Assembly (NCBI RefSeq): GCF_040779325.2
Contig: NZ_JBFONT020000015.1
Coordinates: 1-39,136, forward strand
Source: Aestuariibius violaceus
GTDB lineage: Bacteria > Pseudomonadota > Alphaproteobacteria > Rhodobacterales > Rhodobacteraceae
DNA length: 39,136 bases
Reading direction: 5' to 3'
This document shows positions 22,547-31,700 of the stretch, piece after piece (the stretch's first letter is position 1; the number at the start of each line of letters is the position of its first letter). The notes beneath the pieces are model-generated. The model worked only from the letters and a program-made list of their open reading frames with translations, was not told the DNA's origin and did not search any database. The position numbers were made by a program, and so were the translations under genes.

Positions 22547-22842
22547 CGCGCGTCAGCCTCGAAAGCGTCAAGCGCGGGCTTCCCGGGTTCCCGGTCGATT
22601 TCGCGGATGATGACGCGAAGCTCACCGATCTCATCGAAGCGGCAGAGGCACACATCGCCGACTATCTGCGCCGCGATCTCGATGCAGACTGGCCGGTCGA
22701 CCTGCCCGCGCCGATCGCACAATCCGTCCGTCTGCTGGTCGGCCTTTGGTATGACCATGGCGGACTACCGGAGTTCGAGGCGGACGGCCACGTTCCGGCG
22801 ACGGTCAAGACGCTCCTCGCTTCCTACCGGGATCTGAGCTGA
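22543..22842 (+). CDS. Head-tail connector protein (gp6/gp15-like)
   Basis: A 99-residue helical protein resembling the HK97 gp6 / SPP1 gp15 connector family. AKLTDLIEAAEAHIADYLRR is the first conserved helix, PIAQSVRLLVGLWYDHG the second, and VKTLLASYRDL the last. It would stack under the portal ring. Starts with ATGA overlap and is followed by the head-closure gene with TGATG. Confidence 0.85.
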   Translation: MTRVSLESVKRGLPGFPVDFADDDAKLTDLIEAAEAHIADYLRRDLDADWPVDLPAPIAQSVRLLVGLWYDHGGLPEFEADGHVPATVKTLLASYRDLS

Positions 22843-23183
22843 TGGCGATGCAGACACGGCGTCTTATCGTTCCCGTCGCCTTCGACGCAGGGGTGAAGGT
22901 TCCCGACGGTTATGGCGGCGATGAGGTGTCGTGGCAGGAAGCGTTCCGCACCCGCGCCGAGTTCCGGTATGAGAGCGGGCGTGAATCCGTCGATGGCGGC
23001 GGTCTGACTGGCACTGCGGTTTTCAAGGTGCGGATCCGCACGCAAGTCTCTGCGGAAGGCCTCACAATGGATCACCGGATGCGGGATCTGATCCGGGGGA
23101 TCGCCTTCAACATTCGCGAGATCGATCGAGTGACTGACCGGCTGTTTATCTGGCTGGTCGTGGAAAAGGGAGTTGCCCTCTGA
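22842..23183 (+). CDS. Head-closure / head-tail joining protein
   Basis: A 113-residue beta-rich protein of the SPP1 gp16 / HK97 gp7-type family. DGYGGDEVSWQEAFRTRAEF and VRIRTQVSAEGLTMDHRMRD followed by IRGIAFNIREI are the typical strands; FRTRAEF corresponds to the conserved 'W...A.v' core. It seals the connector after packaging. Located between the connector and the tail-completion gene, with one-base overlaps on both sides. Confidence 0.85.
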   Translation: MAMQTRRLIVPVAFDAGVKVPDGYGGDEVSWQEAFRTRAEFRYESGRESVDGGGLTGTAVFKVRIRTQVSAEGLTMDHRMRDLIRGIAFNIREIDRVTDRLFIWLVVEKGVAL

Positions 23184-23599
23184 TGGCGACCCCCTCGGAG
23201 GATCTGCAGAAGGCCGTCTTCGAGGCGCTCCTGGCCGACGCAGCCGTCGCCGCCGTGGTCGGCGGCAACATCTTCGATCAGCACCCGGACCCGTCCAACG
23301 ACGCGCTCTATCCGGCAATCACGTTCGGCCCGGCCGATTTCGTCCCGGAAGAGATGGATTGCATCGACGGCCGCGCGGATACGCTCCAGATCGACGCTTG
23401 GGCGCGGGAGGGAAAGCGCCTGCGTCCGGCAAAGGCGCTCGCGGACAAGGTCTACGCCGCGCTCCACCGGGCGCCGCTCAACCTCGAAACCCACGCCCTT
23501 GCCGAGATCGCGATCAGCGGCGTCCGCTCTTTCATGGATCCCGACGGGCTGACCGGCCATGGCATCGTGACGATCACGGCGCTGATCGAGGAGCGGTAA
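23183..23599 (+). CDS. Tail completion protein, DUF3168 family
   Basis: A 138-residue protein. LQKAVFEALLADAAVAAVVG and IFDQHPDPSNDALYPAITFG are the signature of DUF3168, and the end GHGIVTITALIEER the last strand. These proteins form the terminator or completion ring between head connector and tail tube. Here it precedes the gp10-like gene, the reverse of the most common order. Confidence 0.88.
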   Translation: MATPSEDLQKAVFEALLADAAVAAVVGGNIFDQHPDPSNDALYPAITFGPADFVPEEMDCIDGRADTLQIDAWAREGKRLRPAKALADKVYAALHRAPLNLETHALAEIAISGVRSFMDPDGLTGHGIVTITALIEER

Positions 23600-24003
23600 T
23601 GGTTCAAGGTCTCAAGAAGTTCGAGCGGCGCTGGAAGGCGATCCCGCAACGGGTGCGCATCGAGTTGCGGTCTATGATGGAAAAGACCGCCGATGCGATC
23701 GTCGAGGACATGTATGATTTCGCGCCGCAGGACACCGGAGATCTGGCGGGGTCGATCGCCTGGACCTGGGGAGATGCACCGGCGGGAACGATGACGCTCG
23801 GCACCGTCGCCGGTGGAGACGATCCCGATCTGCGGATCACGATCTATGCGGGCGGTGACGATCAGTTCTACGCCCGATTCCAGGAGTTCGGGACCGTGCA
23901 CATGCCGGCGAACCCATTCTTCTATCCGACCTGGCGCGTCTGGCGCCGCCGGGTTCGGACCCGGATGCGTGCCGCCATTCGGCGAGGCACACGAGCCGCT
24001 TAA
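23599..24003 (+). CDS. HK97 gp10-like tail-joining protein
   Basis: A 134-residue protein. It starts MVQGLKKFERRWKAIPQRVR, has the family motif DFAPQDTGDLAGSI (the 'P.dTG.L..SI' signature), then ARFQEFGTVHMPANPFFYP, the conserved EFGT..mpa.PF block. The C-terminus is strongly basic. It takes part in tail completion and joining. ATG 23599 overlaps the preceding TAA. Confidence 0.92.
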   Translation: MVQGLKKFERRWKAIPQRVRIELRSMMEKTADAIVEDMYDFAPQDTGDLAGSIAWTWGDAPAGTMTLGTVAGGDDPDLRITIYAGGDDQFYARFQEFGTVHMPANPFFYPTWRVWRRRVRTRMRAAIRRGTRAA

Positions 24004-24031
24004 CCACACCAACCAAGTCAGGAGAGATCAG

Positions 24032-24193
24032 ATGAAGATCCGCATGTTGCGGGACGATGAAGTGCGCGTGAAGCCCGCGGTCGTCCGCGTCTACCACGAG
24101 GGGCAGGAGTACTCCGTCCCGAAAGCGATCGGAGAGCCGTTCGTCGAACGCGGCTCCGCCGAGCTGATCCAATCCGATACGAAGGAGGCCTGA
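24032..24193 (+). CDS. Small hypothetical protein before the tail tube gene
   Basis: A 53-residue protein starting MKIRMLRDDEVRVKPAVVRV. The beta-rich pattern and the segment YSVPKAIGEPFVERGSAEL resemble small proteins placed between head-completion and tail genes in many siphophages. ATG 24032 has AGGAGAG about 7 bases upstream. Role unknown. Confidence 0.7.
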   Translation: MKIRMLRDDEVRVKPAVVRVYHEGQEYSVPKAIGEPFVERGSAELIQSDTKEA

Positions 24194-24194
24194 C

Positions 24195-24641
24195 ATGGCA
24201 GCTCCAGAACTCACTGGCAGCTTTCTGATTCTGCTTGGCGATGGCGGAAGCCCTGAGACTTTCGGGTTTCCTTGTGGGGCCAATGCGCGCTCCGTCTCGC
24301 TCACGACGAACACTGGCGAGGAGGCCCTCCTCGATTGCGATGACCCGCTCGGCTTACCGTCGGCAGTCTATCGGTGGATTGAAAGCGCCGACACCGGCGT
24401 CAGCATCTCGGGGCGGACAGCTGTCCAATTCTTCCCACAATGGCGCATGTGGGCGGACCAGCCAGATGGGAGCCGAAACATCCGCATCGAAGCGCTGAAC
24501 ACGGTGCAACTCGGCGGCGGCTCTTGGGCTCTGCCTGCCATCCTCTCTGATCTCGAATTTGCGAGCGAAGGCAAGGGCACAATGACCTTCAACGCGACAA
24601 TCCAAGGGGCCGGACCGCGCGTCTGGACGGGCGCTGTCTGA
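24195..24641 (+). CDS. Tail tube (major tail) protein
   Basis: A 148-residue protein whose position, directly before the tail chaperone and tape measure, and whose size fit the tail tube subunit. The N-terminal TGSFLILLGDGGSPETFGFP and the segment RSVSLTTNTGEEALLDCDD are typical of alphaproteobacterial and TP901-1-like tube proteins. The end, KGTMTFNATIQGAGPRVWTG, is the conserved last strand pair. ATG 24195 has GGAGG upstream. Confidence 0.85.
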   Translation: MAAPELTGSFLILLGDGGSPETFGFPCGANARSVSLTTNTGEEALLDCDDPLGLPSAVYRWIESADTGVSISGRTAVQFFPQWRMWADQPDGSRNIRIEALNTVQLGGGSWALPAILSDLEFASEGKGTMTFNATIQGAGPRVWTGAV

Positions 24642-25192
24642 TGGAGCCGCTCCGACAAGAATGGGCCGGAGCCGAGCGGCGGTTCTTCCTGCCGCTCGGC
24701 TGCGTCCTGGATCTCGAAGAGGCCTGCGGCAAGGTTGGTATCGGTGAAATCTTCCTGCGCGTGTCGCGGCAGACCTACTTTGCGAATGACCTCTATCAGA
24801 TCATCAAGCAAGGTCTGATCGGCGGCGGCATGGAGCCAGACGAGGCGAAGCGGCTTGTCGATCAGCGGTTCGATGTGCGGCCCTATACCGATCACATCGC
24901 GCTTGCGATGGAGATCCTGCTCGCGCGTGTGGCAGGGATGCAGTCGACGGAAAGCAGCGGCACTGGCGATCCCGCGCAACCGATGGACAAGGGCAAGATC
25001 CTGCACAGCCTTGTCTCGCTGGGACTCAGCACCGAGGAGATCCGCGCAATGCGCTACGACGATTTCGTCGCGATCTGCGAGGCAGCCGGGACGAAGGCAG
25101 AGGATGCGCCGTCCGAAGAGGAATACGCCGCGATGCTGGCGGCGTGGGAGGCGCGCCAAGGTACGGTGCAGGATTCCGGTGAGCCCACATGA
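24641..25192 (+). CDS. Tail assembly chaperone, GTA gp10-like
   Basis: A 183-residue protein. Residues 1-90 resemble the gene-transfer-agent gp10 / phage TAC_11 family: REWAGAERRFFLPLGCVLDL, EEACGKVGIGEIFLRV, then LIGGGMEPDEAKRLVDQRFD. Residues about 110-165 (GKILHSLVSLGLSTEEIRAM) resemble the second chaperone component, which in other phages is a separate gene or a frameshift product. It seems to be fused in frame here. It would coat the tape measure before tube assembly. It is coupled to both neighbours by overlap. Confidence 0.83.
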   Translation: MEPLRQEWAGAERRFFLPLGCVLDLEEACGKVGIGEIFLRVSRQTYFANDLYQIIKQGLIGGGMEPDEAKRLVDQRFDVRPYTDHIALAMEILLARVAGMQSTESSGTGDPAQPMDKGKILHSLVSLGLSTEEIRAMRYDDFVAICEAAGTKAEDAPSEEEYAAMLAAWEARQGTVQDSGEPT

Positions 25193-27510
25193 CCCGCGAC
25201 AATGTCGATCGGTTGATCGTCCAGATGGAGGCCACCCTCCGGAAGTTCGAGAAGCAGATGGAGCAAGGCCGAAAGGTCGGAACGAAGACGGCGGTCGATA
25301 TCGAACGCCGCATGGGCAAGATGGACCGCAACATCCAAGGGATCACGGCGCGGGTCGCGAAGAACCTAAAAGGAGCTTTCGCCGTCGGCGCGATCACGGC
25401 GGGACTGACGACGCTGACCCGAAACGTTCAGACTGCGATCCGCAGTATGGCCCAACTCGGGGCCGAGGCGGAGCGGGCCGGGCTCGGCGTCGAAGAGTTC
25501 CAAGAATGGGCGTTCGTCGCCCAACAGAACCGGATCGGGATCGATGCGCTCGTGGACTCGATGAAGGAGCTGAACCTGCGGGCCGACGAATTCATCGTGA
25601 CCGGCAAAGGACCGGCCGCGGAGGCCTTCCAGCGGATCGGCTTCAGTGCGGCGGAATTGTCCCGGGCGCTTGAGGATCCGTCCGAGCTGATGCTCGAGGT
25701 GATCGCACGGATGCAGCACCTTGAGAATGCCGCCCAGATCCGCGTTGCCGATGAGCTTTTCGGTGGCACTGGCGGCGAGCAGTTTGTGCAACTGCTCGAT
25801 GAGGGGGCGAACGGCATCCGGCGCCTGAAGCAAGAAGCGCGGGAAGCGGGTGCTGTCTTGGATGCCGAATTGATCGAGAAAGCCGAAGAGCTCGATCGAA
25901 AGTACGCGGAGCTGACAACGCGTATGTCGACTTTCTTCAAGCGGATGGTCGTGAATGCGGCAGATGCCCTTGAATACAGTGACGGTATCATCGAGCGGCA
26001 GGATCGTATGATCCAGCAGATCGAACAGATCGATCGTATGGGTGGCGATGGCATCAGCTTAGCTGACGATCCGGAAAAGCTACGCACCGCGGCAGGTGCA
26101 GCCGAGGAACTGGCAAACTCATACGAGCAGATCCAGGCTAGTGCGCAAGCTCTCGCGAGCGCCTTGTCTGAGTCAGGCTTTGATCTTGGTGAGGGAGGTA
26201 TGATCGACGCAGGCATGGCTGCGATCGATCTCAGCGGCGAGCTGACGAATCTCACGCGAGCCTTTCAGCGTGGTCAAATCAGTGCCGACGATTTTGAAGC
26301 ACAACTGATTGATCTCGTCAGCCGTGCGGACGAAGTAGTGGCGGGTCTTGGTTCGATAGACGGTGTCGACCTCAGCGCGGTCACCGGTCAGGTTGGCAGC
26401 CTGCAGGGCGCGCTGCAGGCGCTTGCACAACAGGCGCAGGGTGCCGCTGAGGCGATGCTTGGCATTCCCGGTGCTGGATCGACAGAGCCGCGCGTCTATA
26501 GCGGCCGTGGCGGCGATCCTCGCTTACAGGGCGGCAGCTTCACCGACTGGCGTTCGCGCACTGCGACCCCGCAAGCGCCCTCCCGCAGCATTCGACCGCG
26601 ATCTGCCCCGCAGGATATCGATTTCGGTACCCCTGCACCGGCCTCTGCTGGCTCTGGAGGCGGCGGTCGGTCCAGCGCTGCCGAGCTCACAGACTACCAG
26701 AAACTCGTCAAGGACACGCGCGAGGAGATCAAGCGACTGGAAGCGGAGGCGGTGGCCCTGCTCGCCGTGGCAGAGACGGGACAGACTTATGGCGACGCCG
26801 TCGACTACGCCCGTCGCAAGGCCGAGCTGCTTTACGAGGCACAGGCTGCGGGACGTCAGCTGACACCTGAGCTTCGCGAGGAAATCGACCAACTCGCACA
26901 GGCCTATGTCGATGCCGGGGATAAGGCCGAGAAAGCCGCGCAGCAGTTGCAGGATATGGAAGAGAACGCCCGGCGTGGCGCCGATCGAATGGCCGATCTC
27001 TTCCTCTCAATTCGCGATGGCTCCTTGACTGCGATGGATGCCCTCGAAAGCCTGCTTCTGGAGCTGACGCGGGTGCAGCTGCAGAAGCAGCTGCTGGCCG
27101 CTGCTGATGCGGCGGGCGGCACAGGCCTTGGCCAAGTCTTCTCGGCGCTTGGCGGGCTGCTCGGTCCCGGCCGCGCGACAGGCGGTCCCGTCCGGGCTGG
27201 TGTGCCCTATCCCGTCAACGAAAACACGCCGCGTTCCGAGGTCATGGTGCCGAGCCATTCCGGGGCTATTCTGAACGTCTCCCAGGCAAAGGATGCCCTT
27301 CGCCGCGGCGCGGGCGGTGAAACGAACGTGACCGTGCGGACCACCCACGTGATCGAAAACCGCTCATCCCAGGTGGGTGTGAAGCGGAAGCGCGGCCCCG
27401 ATGGAAACATGCGCACCATCGTCTTCGATCTCATGGACCAATATGTCGCTTCCGGGCGCGGGGATCGGGCGATGTCGCAGCGCTTCGGCAACCGTCCCCA
27501 GCCCCGATAG
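25189..27510 (+). CDS. Tail tape measure protein
   Basis: A 773-residue protein that sets tail length. The N-terminus is coiled coil (DRLIVQMEATLRKFEKQMEQ). A hydrophobic stretch follows near 60-80 (LKGAFAVGAITAGLTTL), then long helical segments. A Gly/Ser/Pro-rich linker lies around 440-500 and another coiled coil around 505-600. The C-terminus has GGLLGPGRATGGPV and PVNENTPRSEVMVPSHSGAI, the typical end of many tape measures. By the usual relation, 773 residues suggests a tail of roughly 100 nm or slightly more. ATGA overlap with the chaperone. Confidence 0.92.
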   Translation: MTRDNVDRLIVQMEATLRKFEKQMEQGRKVGTKTAVDIERRMGKMDRNIQGITARVAKNLKGAFAVGAITAGLTTLTRNVQTAIRSMAQLGAEAERAGLGVEEFQEWAFVAQQNRIGIDALVDSMKELNLRADEFIVTGKGPAAEAFQRIGFSAAELSRALEDPSELMLEVIARMQHLENAAQIRVADELFGGTGGEQFVQLLDEGANGIRRLKQEAREAGAVLDAELIEKAEELDRKYAELTTRMSTFFKRMVVNAADALEYSDGIIERQDRMIQQIEQIDRMGGDGISLADDPEKLRTAAGAAEELANSYEQIQASAQALASALSESGFDLGEGGMIDAGMAAIDLSGELTNLTRAFQRGQISADDFEAQLIDLVSRADEVVAGLGSIDGVDLSAVTGQVGSLQGALQALAQQAQGAAEAMLGIPGAGSTEPRVYSGRGGDPRLQGGSFTDWRSRTATPQAPSRSIRPRSAPQDIDFGTPAPASAGSGGGGRSSAAELTDYQKLVKDTREEIKRLEAEAVALLAVAETGQTYGDAVDYARRKAELLYEAQAAGRQLTPELREEIDQLAQAYVDAGDKAEKAAQQLQDMEENARRGADRMADLFLSIRDGSLTAMDALESLLLELTRVQLQKQLLAAADAAGGTGLGQVFSALGGLLGPGRATGGPVRAGVPYPVNENTPRSEVMVPSHSGAILNVSQAKDALRRGAGGETNVTVRTTHVIENRSSQVGVKRKRGPDGNMRTIVFDLMDQYVASGRGDRAMSQRFGNRPQPR

Positions 27511-27519
27511 TCAGAGATC

Positions 27520-27885
27520 ATGCCCACTTGGCCTGCCACGGTTCCCTGCCGTTTCCGCGTTCCTTCGCTCACGGAAACCGGTCCGATCGGGAACCTGATC
27601 GAAACGCCGACTTCCGCCGGACCGTCGAAGAAGCGTCGCCGCTTCACCGCTGCCATCCGGCAGATCGAATTCACGACCGGACAGCTGACCCTCGCACAGG
27701 CCGACACCTTTGAGGCGTGGTTTGAGAACGACCTCGCCGATGGCGCACTGAGCTTCGACATGAAGCATCCCCGCACACGCGACCTTCGGCGGTGGCAGTT
27801 CTCCGTCGGTGCCCAGAAATACGCGATCGCCCACCTGTCGGGGTCGCTCTACTCGATCTCCTTCACGCTGGATCTTCTCCCGTGA
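27520..27885 (+). CDS. Distal tail protein (minor tail, lambda M-like position)
   Basis: A 121-residue beta-rich protein. RRRFTAAIRQIEFTTGQLTL and TFEAWFENDLADGALSFDM, then LYSISFTLDLL, form a pattern I associate with small distal tail proteins. It occupies the place of lambda gpM, between the tape measure and the gpL-like gene. ATG 27520 follows the tape measure stop by 9 bases. The family is not named with certainty. Confidence 0.75.
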   Translation: MPTWPATVPCRFRVPSLTETGPIGNLIETPTSAGPSKKRRRFTAAIRQIEFTTGQLTLAQADTFEAWFENDLADGALSFDMKHPRTRDLRRWQFSVGAQKYAIAHLSGSLYSISFTLDLLP

Positions 27886-28352
27886 CCCTGACCCCTGTCG
27901 CCCGCCAATCGATCGATGCCAGCGAGACGGCCGAGGTCTGGCTCGTGCTCGTCGATCTCAGCCATCCGGACTGGACGGAAGACATTCACCTCGTCCACAA
28001 TACCGAGCCGATCGTCTCGAACGGGATCACCTATCAGCCTTACCCGCTCTCGATCGTCTTCCCGGAGCGCGGCACGGAGGACGGGATCCCGTTCGTGGGG
28101 TTCGCCGCCGACAACGCCTCGCTCGACGTGCTGAGCGAGCTGCGGTCGGCGCAAGGTCCGATCACCGTCGATCTCTGCCACATCATCGCCTCGGATCCCG
28201 ATACGCGGATCAGCCCGCTGATCGGTCTGGAGTTCCGGGTCTTCGCCTATGACGTCCAGACCATCTCCGGGCAGATCGTCGCCTCATCGGTGCGCGAGGC
28301 GGCGGCCAGCGCGATCGAGCTGACCCCTAGCAGGTTTCCGGCGCTCTTCTGA
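27882..28352 (+). CDS. DUF1833-like distal tail protein
   Basis: A 156-residue protein. WLVLVDLSHPDWTEDIHLVH with IVSNGITYQPYPLSIVFPE is the DUF1833 signature, where such proteins describe the side-hub at the tail tip (lambda gpL position). The end is EAAASAIELTPSRFPALF, also typical. GTG 27882 overlaps the preceding stop as GTGA. It is followed by the NlpC/P60 peptidase. Confidence 0.83.
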   Translation: MTLTPVARQSIDASETAEVWLVLVDLSHPDWTEDIHLVHNTEPIVSNGITYQPYPLSIVFPERGTEDGIPFVGFAADNASLDVLSELRSAQGPITVDLCHIIASDPDTRISPLIGLEFRVFAYDVQTISGQIVASSVREAAASAIELTPSRFPALF

Positions 28353-28744
28353 TGTGGACCGACGATTACATCGGCTGGCCCTTCCTCGAAGGGGGGCGGA
28401 GCCGTGCGGGAATCGACTGCCTCGGTCTCTACTTGTTGCTGAGCCGGGAGCGCCTGGGGCGGGAGATCCCGGATCTGGCCTGCACCCGCGCGGAGGCGGT
28501 GCGCCATCGCCTCGCCGAAGCGCAGCGCGCGGCGTGGCAGCGGATAGCTCCTGGCGCTGTCCGTGAGGGCGATCTCGTGATGATGCGCGCCGCCGGGCAT
28601 CTCGCGCACGTTGGATACGCCATCGATCCCGAGTGGATGCTCCACATCGAAAGCGCCATTGGCTCCCGCCTGGAACGCTATGACCTGCACCCGACCGCCT
28701 CGCGCGTCGAAGGGATCTACCGCTATGGCGCAGCGTGTCGATGA
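28352..28744 (+). CDS. NlpC/P60 tail peptidase
   Basis: A 130-residue cysteine peptidase of the NlpC/P60 family, expected at the tail tip to cut peptidoglycan peptides during DNA entry (lambda gpK/GTA gp14 position). The catalytic Cys23 is in RAGIDCLGLY, the His86 in GHLAHVGYAI, and the third polar residue is His98 or Glu100 in MLHIESAIG. Overlaps the neighbouring genes at both ends (TGATG and ATGA). Confidence 0.9.
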   Translation: MWTDDYIGWPFLEGGRSRAGIDCLGLYLLLSRERLGREIPDLACTRAEAVRHRLAEAQRAAWQRIAPGAVREGDLVMMRAAGHLAHVGYAIDPEWMLHIESAIGSRLERYDLHPTASRVEGIYRYGAACR

Positions 28745-31700
28745 CACTTGATGTAGAGGCGCGCCAAGCCTCGCCGATCACGGCGGCTGTCTCGGCGCAT
28801 CCCGTCCTCCGGCCTGAGCCGCTCGTGCGCTATCTCGAAGGCATCACGCTGGCGGAGATGGCGGACCGCGCCGGAATTGAACGGGGCCATTGGGCGGCCT
28901 ATCGGGCGACGATCACGGTGGGCGATGGCAGCTGGGAGGTGCCATCCCAGCATTGGACCGCGACCAGGCCCCATGGCGGGGCAATCGTGGAAATCGTCCC
29001 GATCATCCAAGGCCCGGCCGTTGCGGCCATTGGCTCCGCCCTGATCACTTCTCTGGCGCCGTCGATTGCAAGTGCCGTGCTGGGTGCCGGTGCCAGCACG
29101 CTCGCTCTATCGCTGGCAACCGCCGCCATCAGCATTGTCGCGACGCTGGCGATCAATGCTCTGATCCAGCCGCCGACGCCGGATATCGGTGACACTTCAC
29201 CGTTCTACGGCGTGGGTGCGCCGCGCAATCAGCGTGAGAAATACGTCCCGGTCAACTTCCCGGTCGGACGCCATCTGTCCTATCCGCAGCCCGCGGCCTC
29301 GGGTTATGCCGAGACCCGCGACGATCGGGTCGTCTATCACGGCCTCTTCGTCCTCGGCTACGGGCCGCTTGGCGTGTCACAACCTCGGTTTGGAACCAAT
29401 GACCTGAGTGATTTCGAGGACGTCTCCCTCGAATTCCGCAATATCGACGAAGCCTACACCGCGCCGCACATGACCGGGATCGATGTGGTCGGCTACCGAG
29501 GTCCGACCGAGCAGATGACGCTCTATCCGGGCAACATCTCTCAGGACGACTACAACGTTAAATTTGAAGAGATCACTCCGACGGAAAGCCTGTGGATCCA
29601 GCGGACGACGCGGGTCGATACGATCCGCGCCTCGCTGGTCATCCACTTTCCCCAGGGCCTCTTCAAATCGACCCGGGAAGGCGAAGATCGGTCACGCGAG
29701 AGAAACTTCGAATTCGAGTATCGGCTTGCCGGAACGACCACCTGGATCGCCGAGCCGAGGCTCTTCATCAAACGGCGGCGTCGAACTGCCTTCACCATCG
29801 AGAAAGAGATCGAGTTTCCGGCGCCCGGTGAATACGAGGTCCGAGCCCGCGTCAACAAGGACAGCGACAACGATAGCGTCTACGATGACGCGTTCCTGAT
29901 CGCGATCCGCTCGGAGCGGGCCGGGGATCTGCCGCTCAATCCGGAGCTGGCGATGGTGGCGATCCGGATCCGGGCGAGCAAGCAGCTGAATGGCGGCATC
30001 GACCGCCTGAACTTCATGCTCCAGCAGTTCGCCCGGCAATGGGATGGAACGCAGCTGACGGACTATCAGCCAGTGAACCATCCCGCTTGGTCCTATTCGG
30101 ATGCCCTGATTGGCAAGAGTGCTGGTGAGAAAGCAATCAGCGAGGATCTGATTGATTGGCCAAGCCTGAAGGCTTGGCAGGACAACGAGCCGCACTGGCG
30201 CTGCGATCTGCTTGTCCGCGGCAAGCAACAGGTCCAGCAACTGCTGCGGACGATCTGCGCCGCAGGCCGGGCAAGGGACACGTTCTACGGCACGTCCTCC
30301 GGGGTGGTCCGCGAGACGGCGGGCAACCCGGTCGAAGCCCTGCTCACGCCGCGCAACAGCTTCGGGTTCAAGGCAGAGCATCGGAAGGTGGAAGAGTTCC
30401 ACGCAATTCGCGTGAAGGCACTCTCCGAACGCTTGGAGTGGGAGCAGGACGAGATCATCGTCTACCGCGACGGCTGGGATTTCGCGACGGCCTCGAAGTT
30501 CCTGGAACTGACCTTGACCGGCATCGTCATCGGCAAGAACGACGAGAACCTCGATAACCTCTACCGGCTGGCCCGCTACTTCATGGCCGAGCTGCTGCTG
30601 CGGCCGGAGACAGTCCAGGTCAGCGTTGACCTCACCCATCTGGCCCTCCAGCTCGGGTCGAAGATCCGCTTCCAGCATGACGTCCGGCTGAACGGTGTCG
30701 GATCCGGCCGGATCCGGGAAATCGTCAGCGGCACCGGCACGACCGCCATCACGCTGGATGAACGGATCGAGACGCCGCCCGATAGCTACCGCTTGTCGGT
30801 CTGGAACAGCGTCAACGAGCTGACGACGACCACCGCGACCCAGGATGCGGTCGACCCAGCCGTCTGGATCACCGACACCGATATCGACGCCTCGATCGCG
30901 TTGGACGATCTCGTCATCATCGAGCGCACGACCGATGCGGAGCGGGATCTGATCGTCACGCGGATCGAACCTCAGGAAGAGGACCGGGCAGTTCTCTACT
31001 GCGTTGATGCGGCCCCCGAGATCCTGACCGCTGACCAGGGCGCAATCCCGCCCTACGATCCCGGCATCAACACCGACCTGCTGTCCCAGCAGGACGGCCC
31101 AGCCTTGCCGGAGATCCTCGGCCTGCGCTCCGATCTGGGCTCCGCGCTGATCCCGCGCGCCAACACAACACCGCTTCCGCGGATCGGGATCGCGACCCGG
31201 CCGCCGCGCGCGTTGCTCGGCCAGGCCGTCTTCGTCCAGATGCGGTGGCGCGAAGAGGATGATGCCAACTGGACGATATCTGCTGCCGCGCCCTACGCGC
31301 CGGAGGTCTTTTCCGACCCGGTCGAAGAAGGCGCACGCTACGAGGCGGAGATCCAGTTCCTCGACAGCGAGGGTCGCAGCCGGGGTTATGTGCCCGCAGG
31401 CTTCGTCACCGCTAGCGTCTCGCCGGCCTTCATCTTCGCGCCGGCAGGATGGATTGCCGAACCGGGGATCGACACGATCAAGCTCTCGGGCAATGCGTCG
31501 ACCAACGAGGATTTCGCGGAGTTCCGGGTCTACGGGCTGGTCGCCGACGGCCAGCCGGAAGTCTTCGTGGCCGACAGCCGCGACACGGTGATCGTCGTGC
31601 GTCCTGACCCGGCGCAGGGCTTCACCGGCTATGTGGTCCGCGAGGCGATGAACACGGGCGCCCTGAGCGCGCCGACAGCCTTCCTTCCGGCGGTTCCGGC

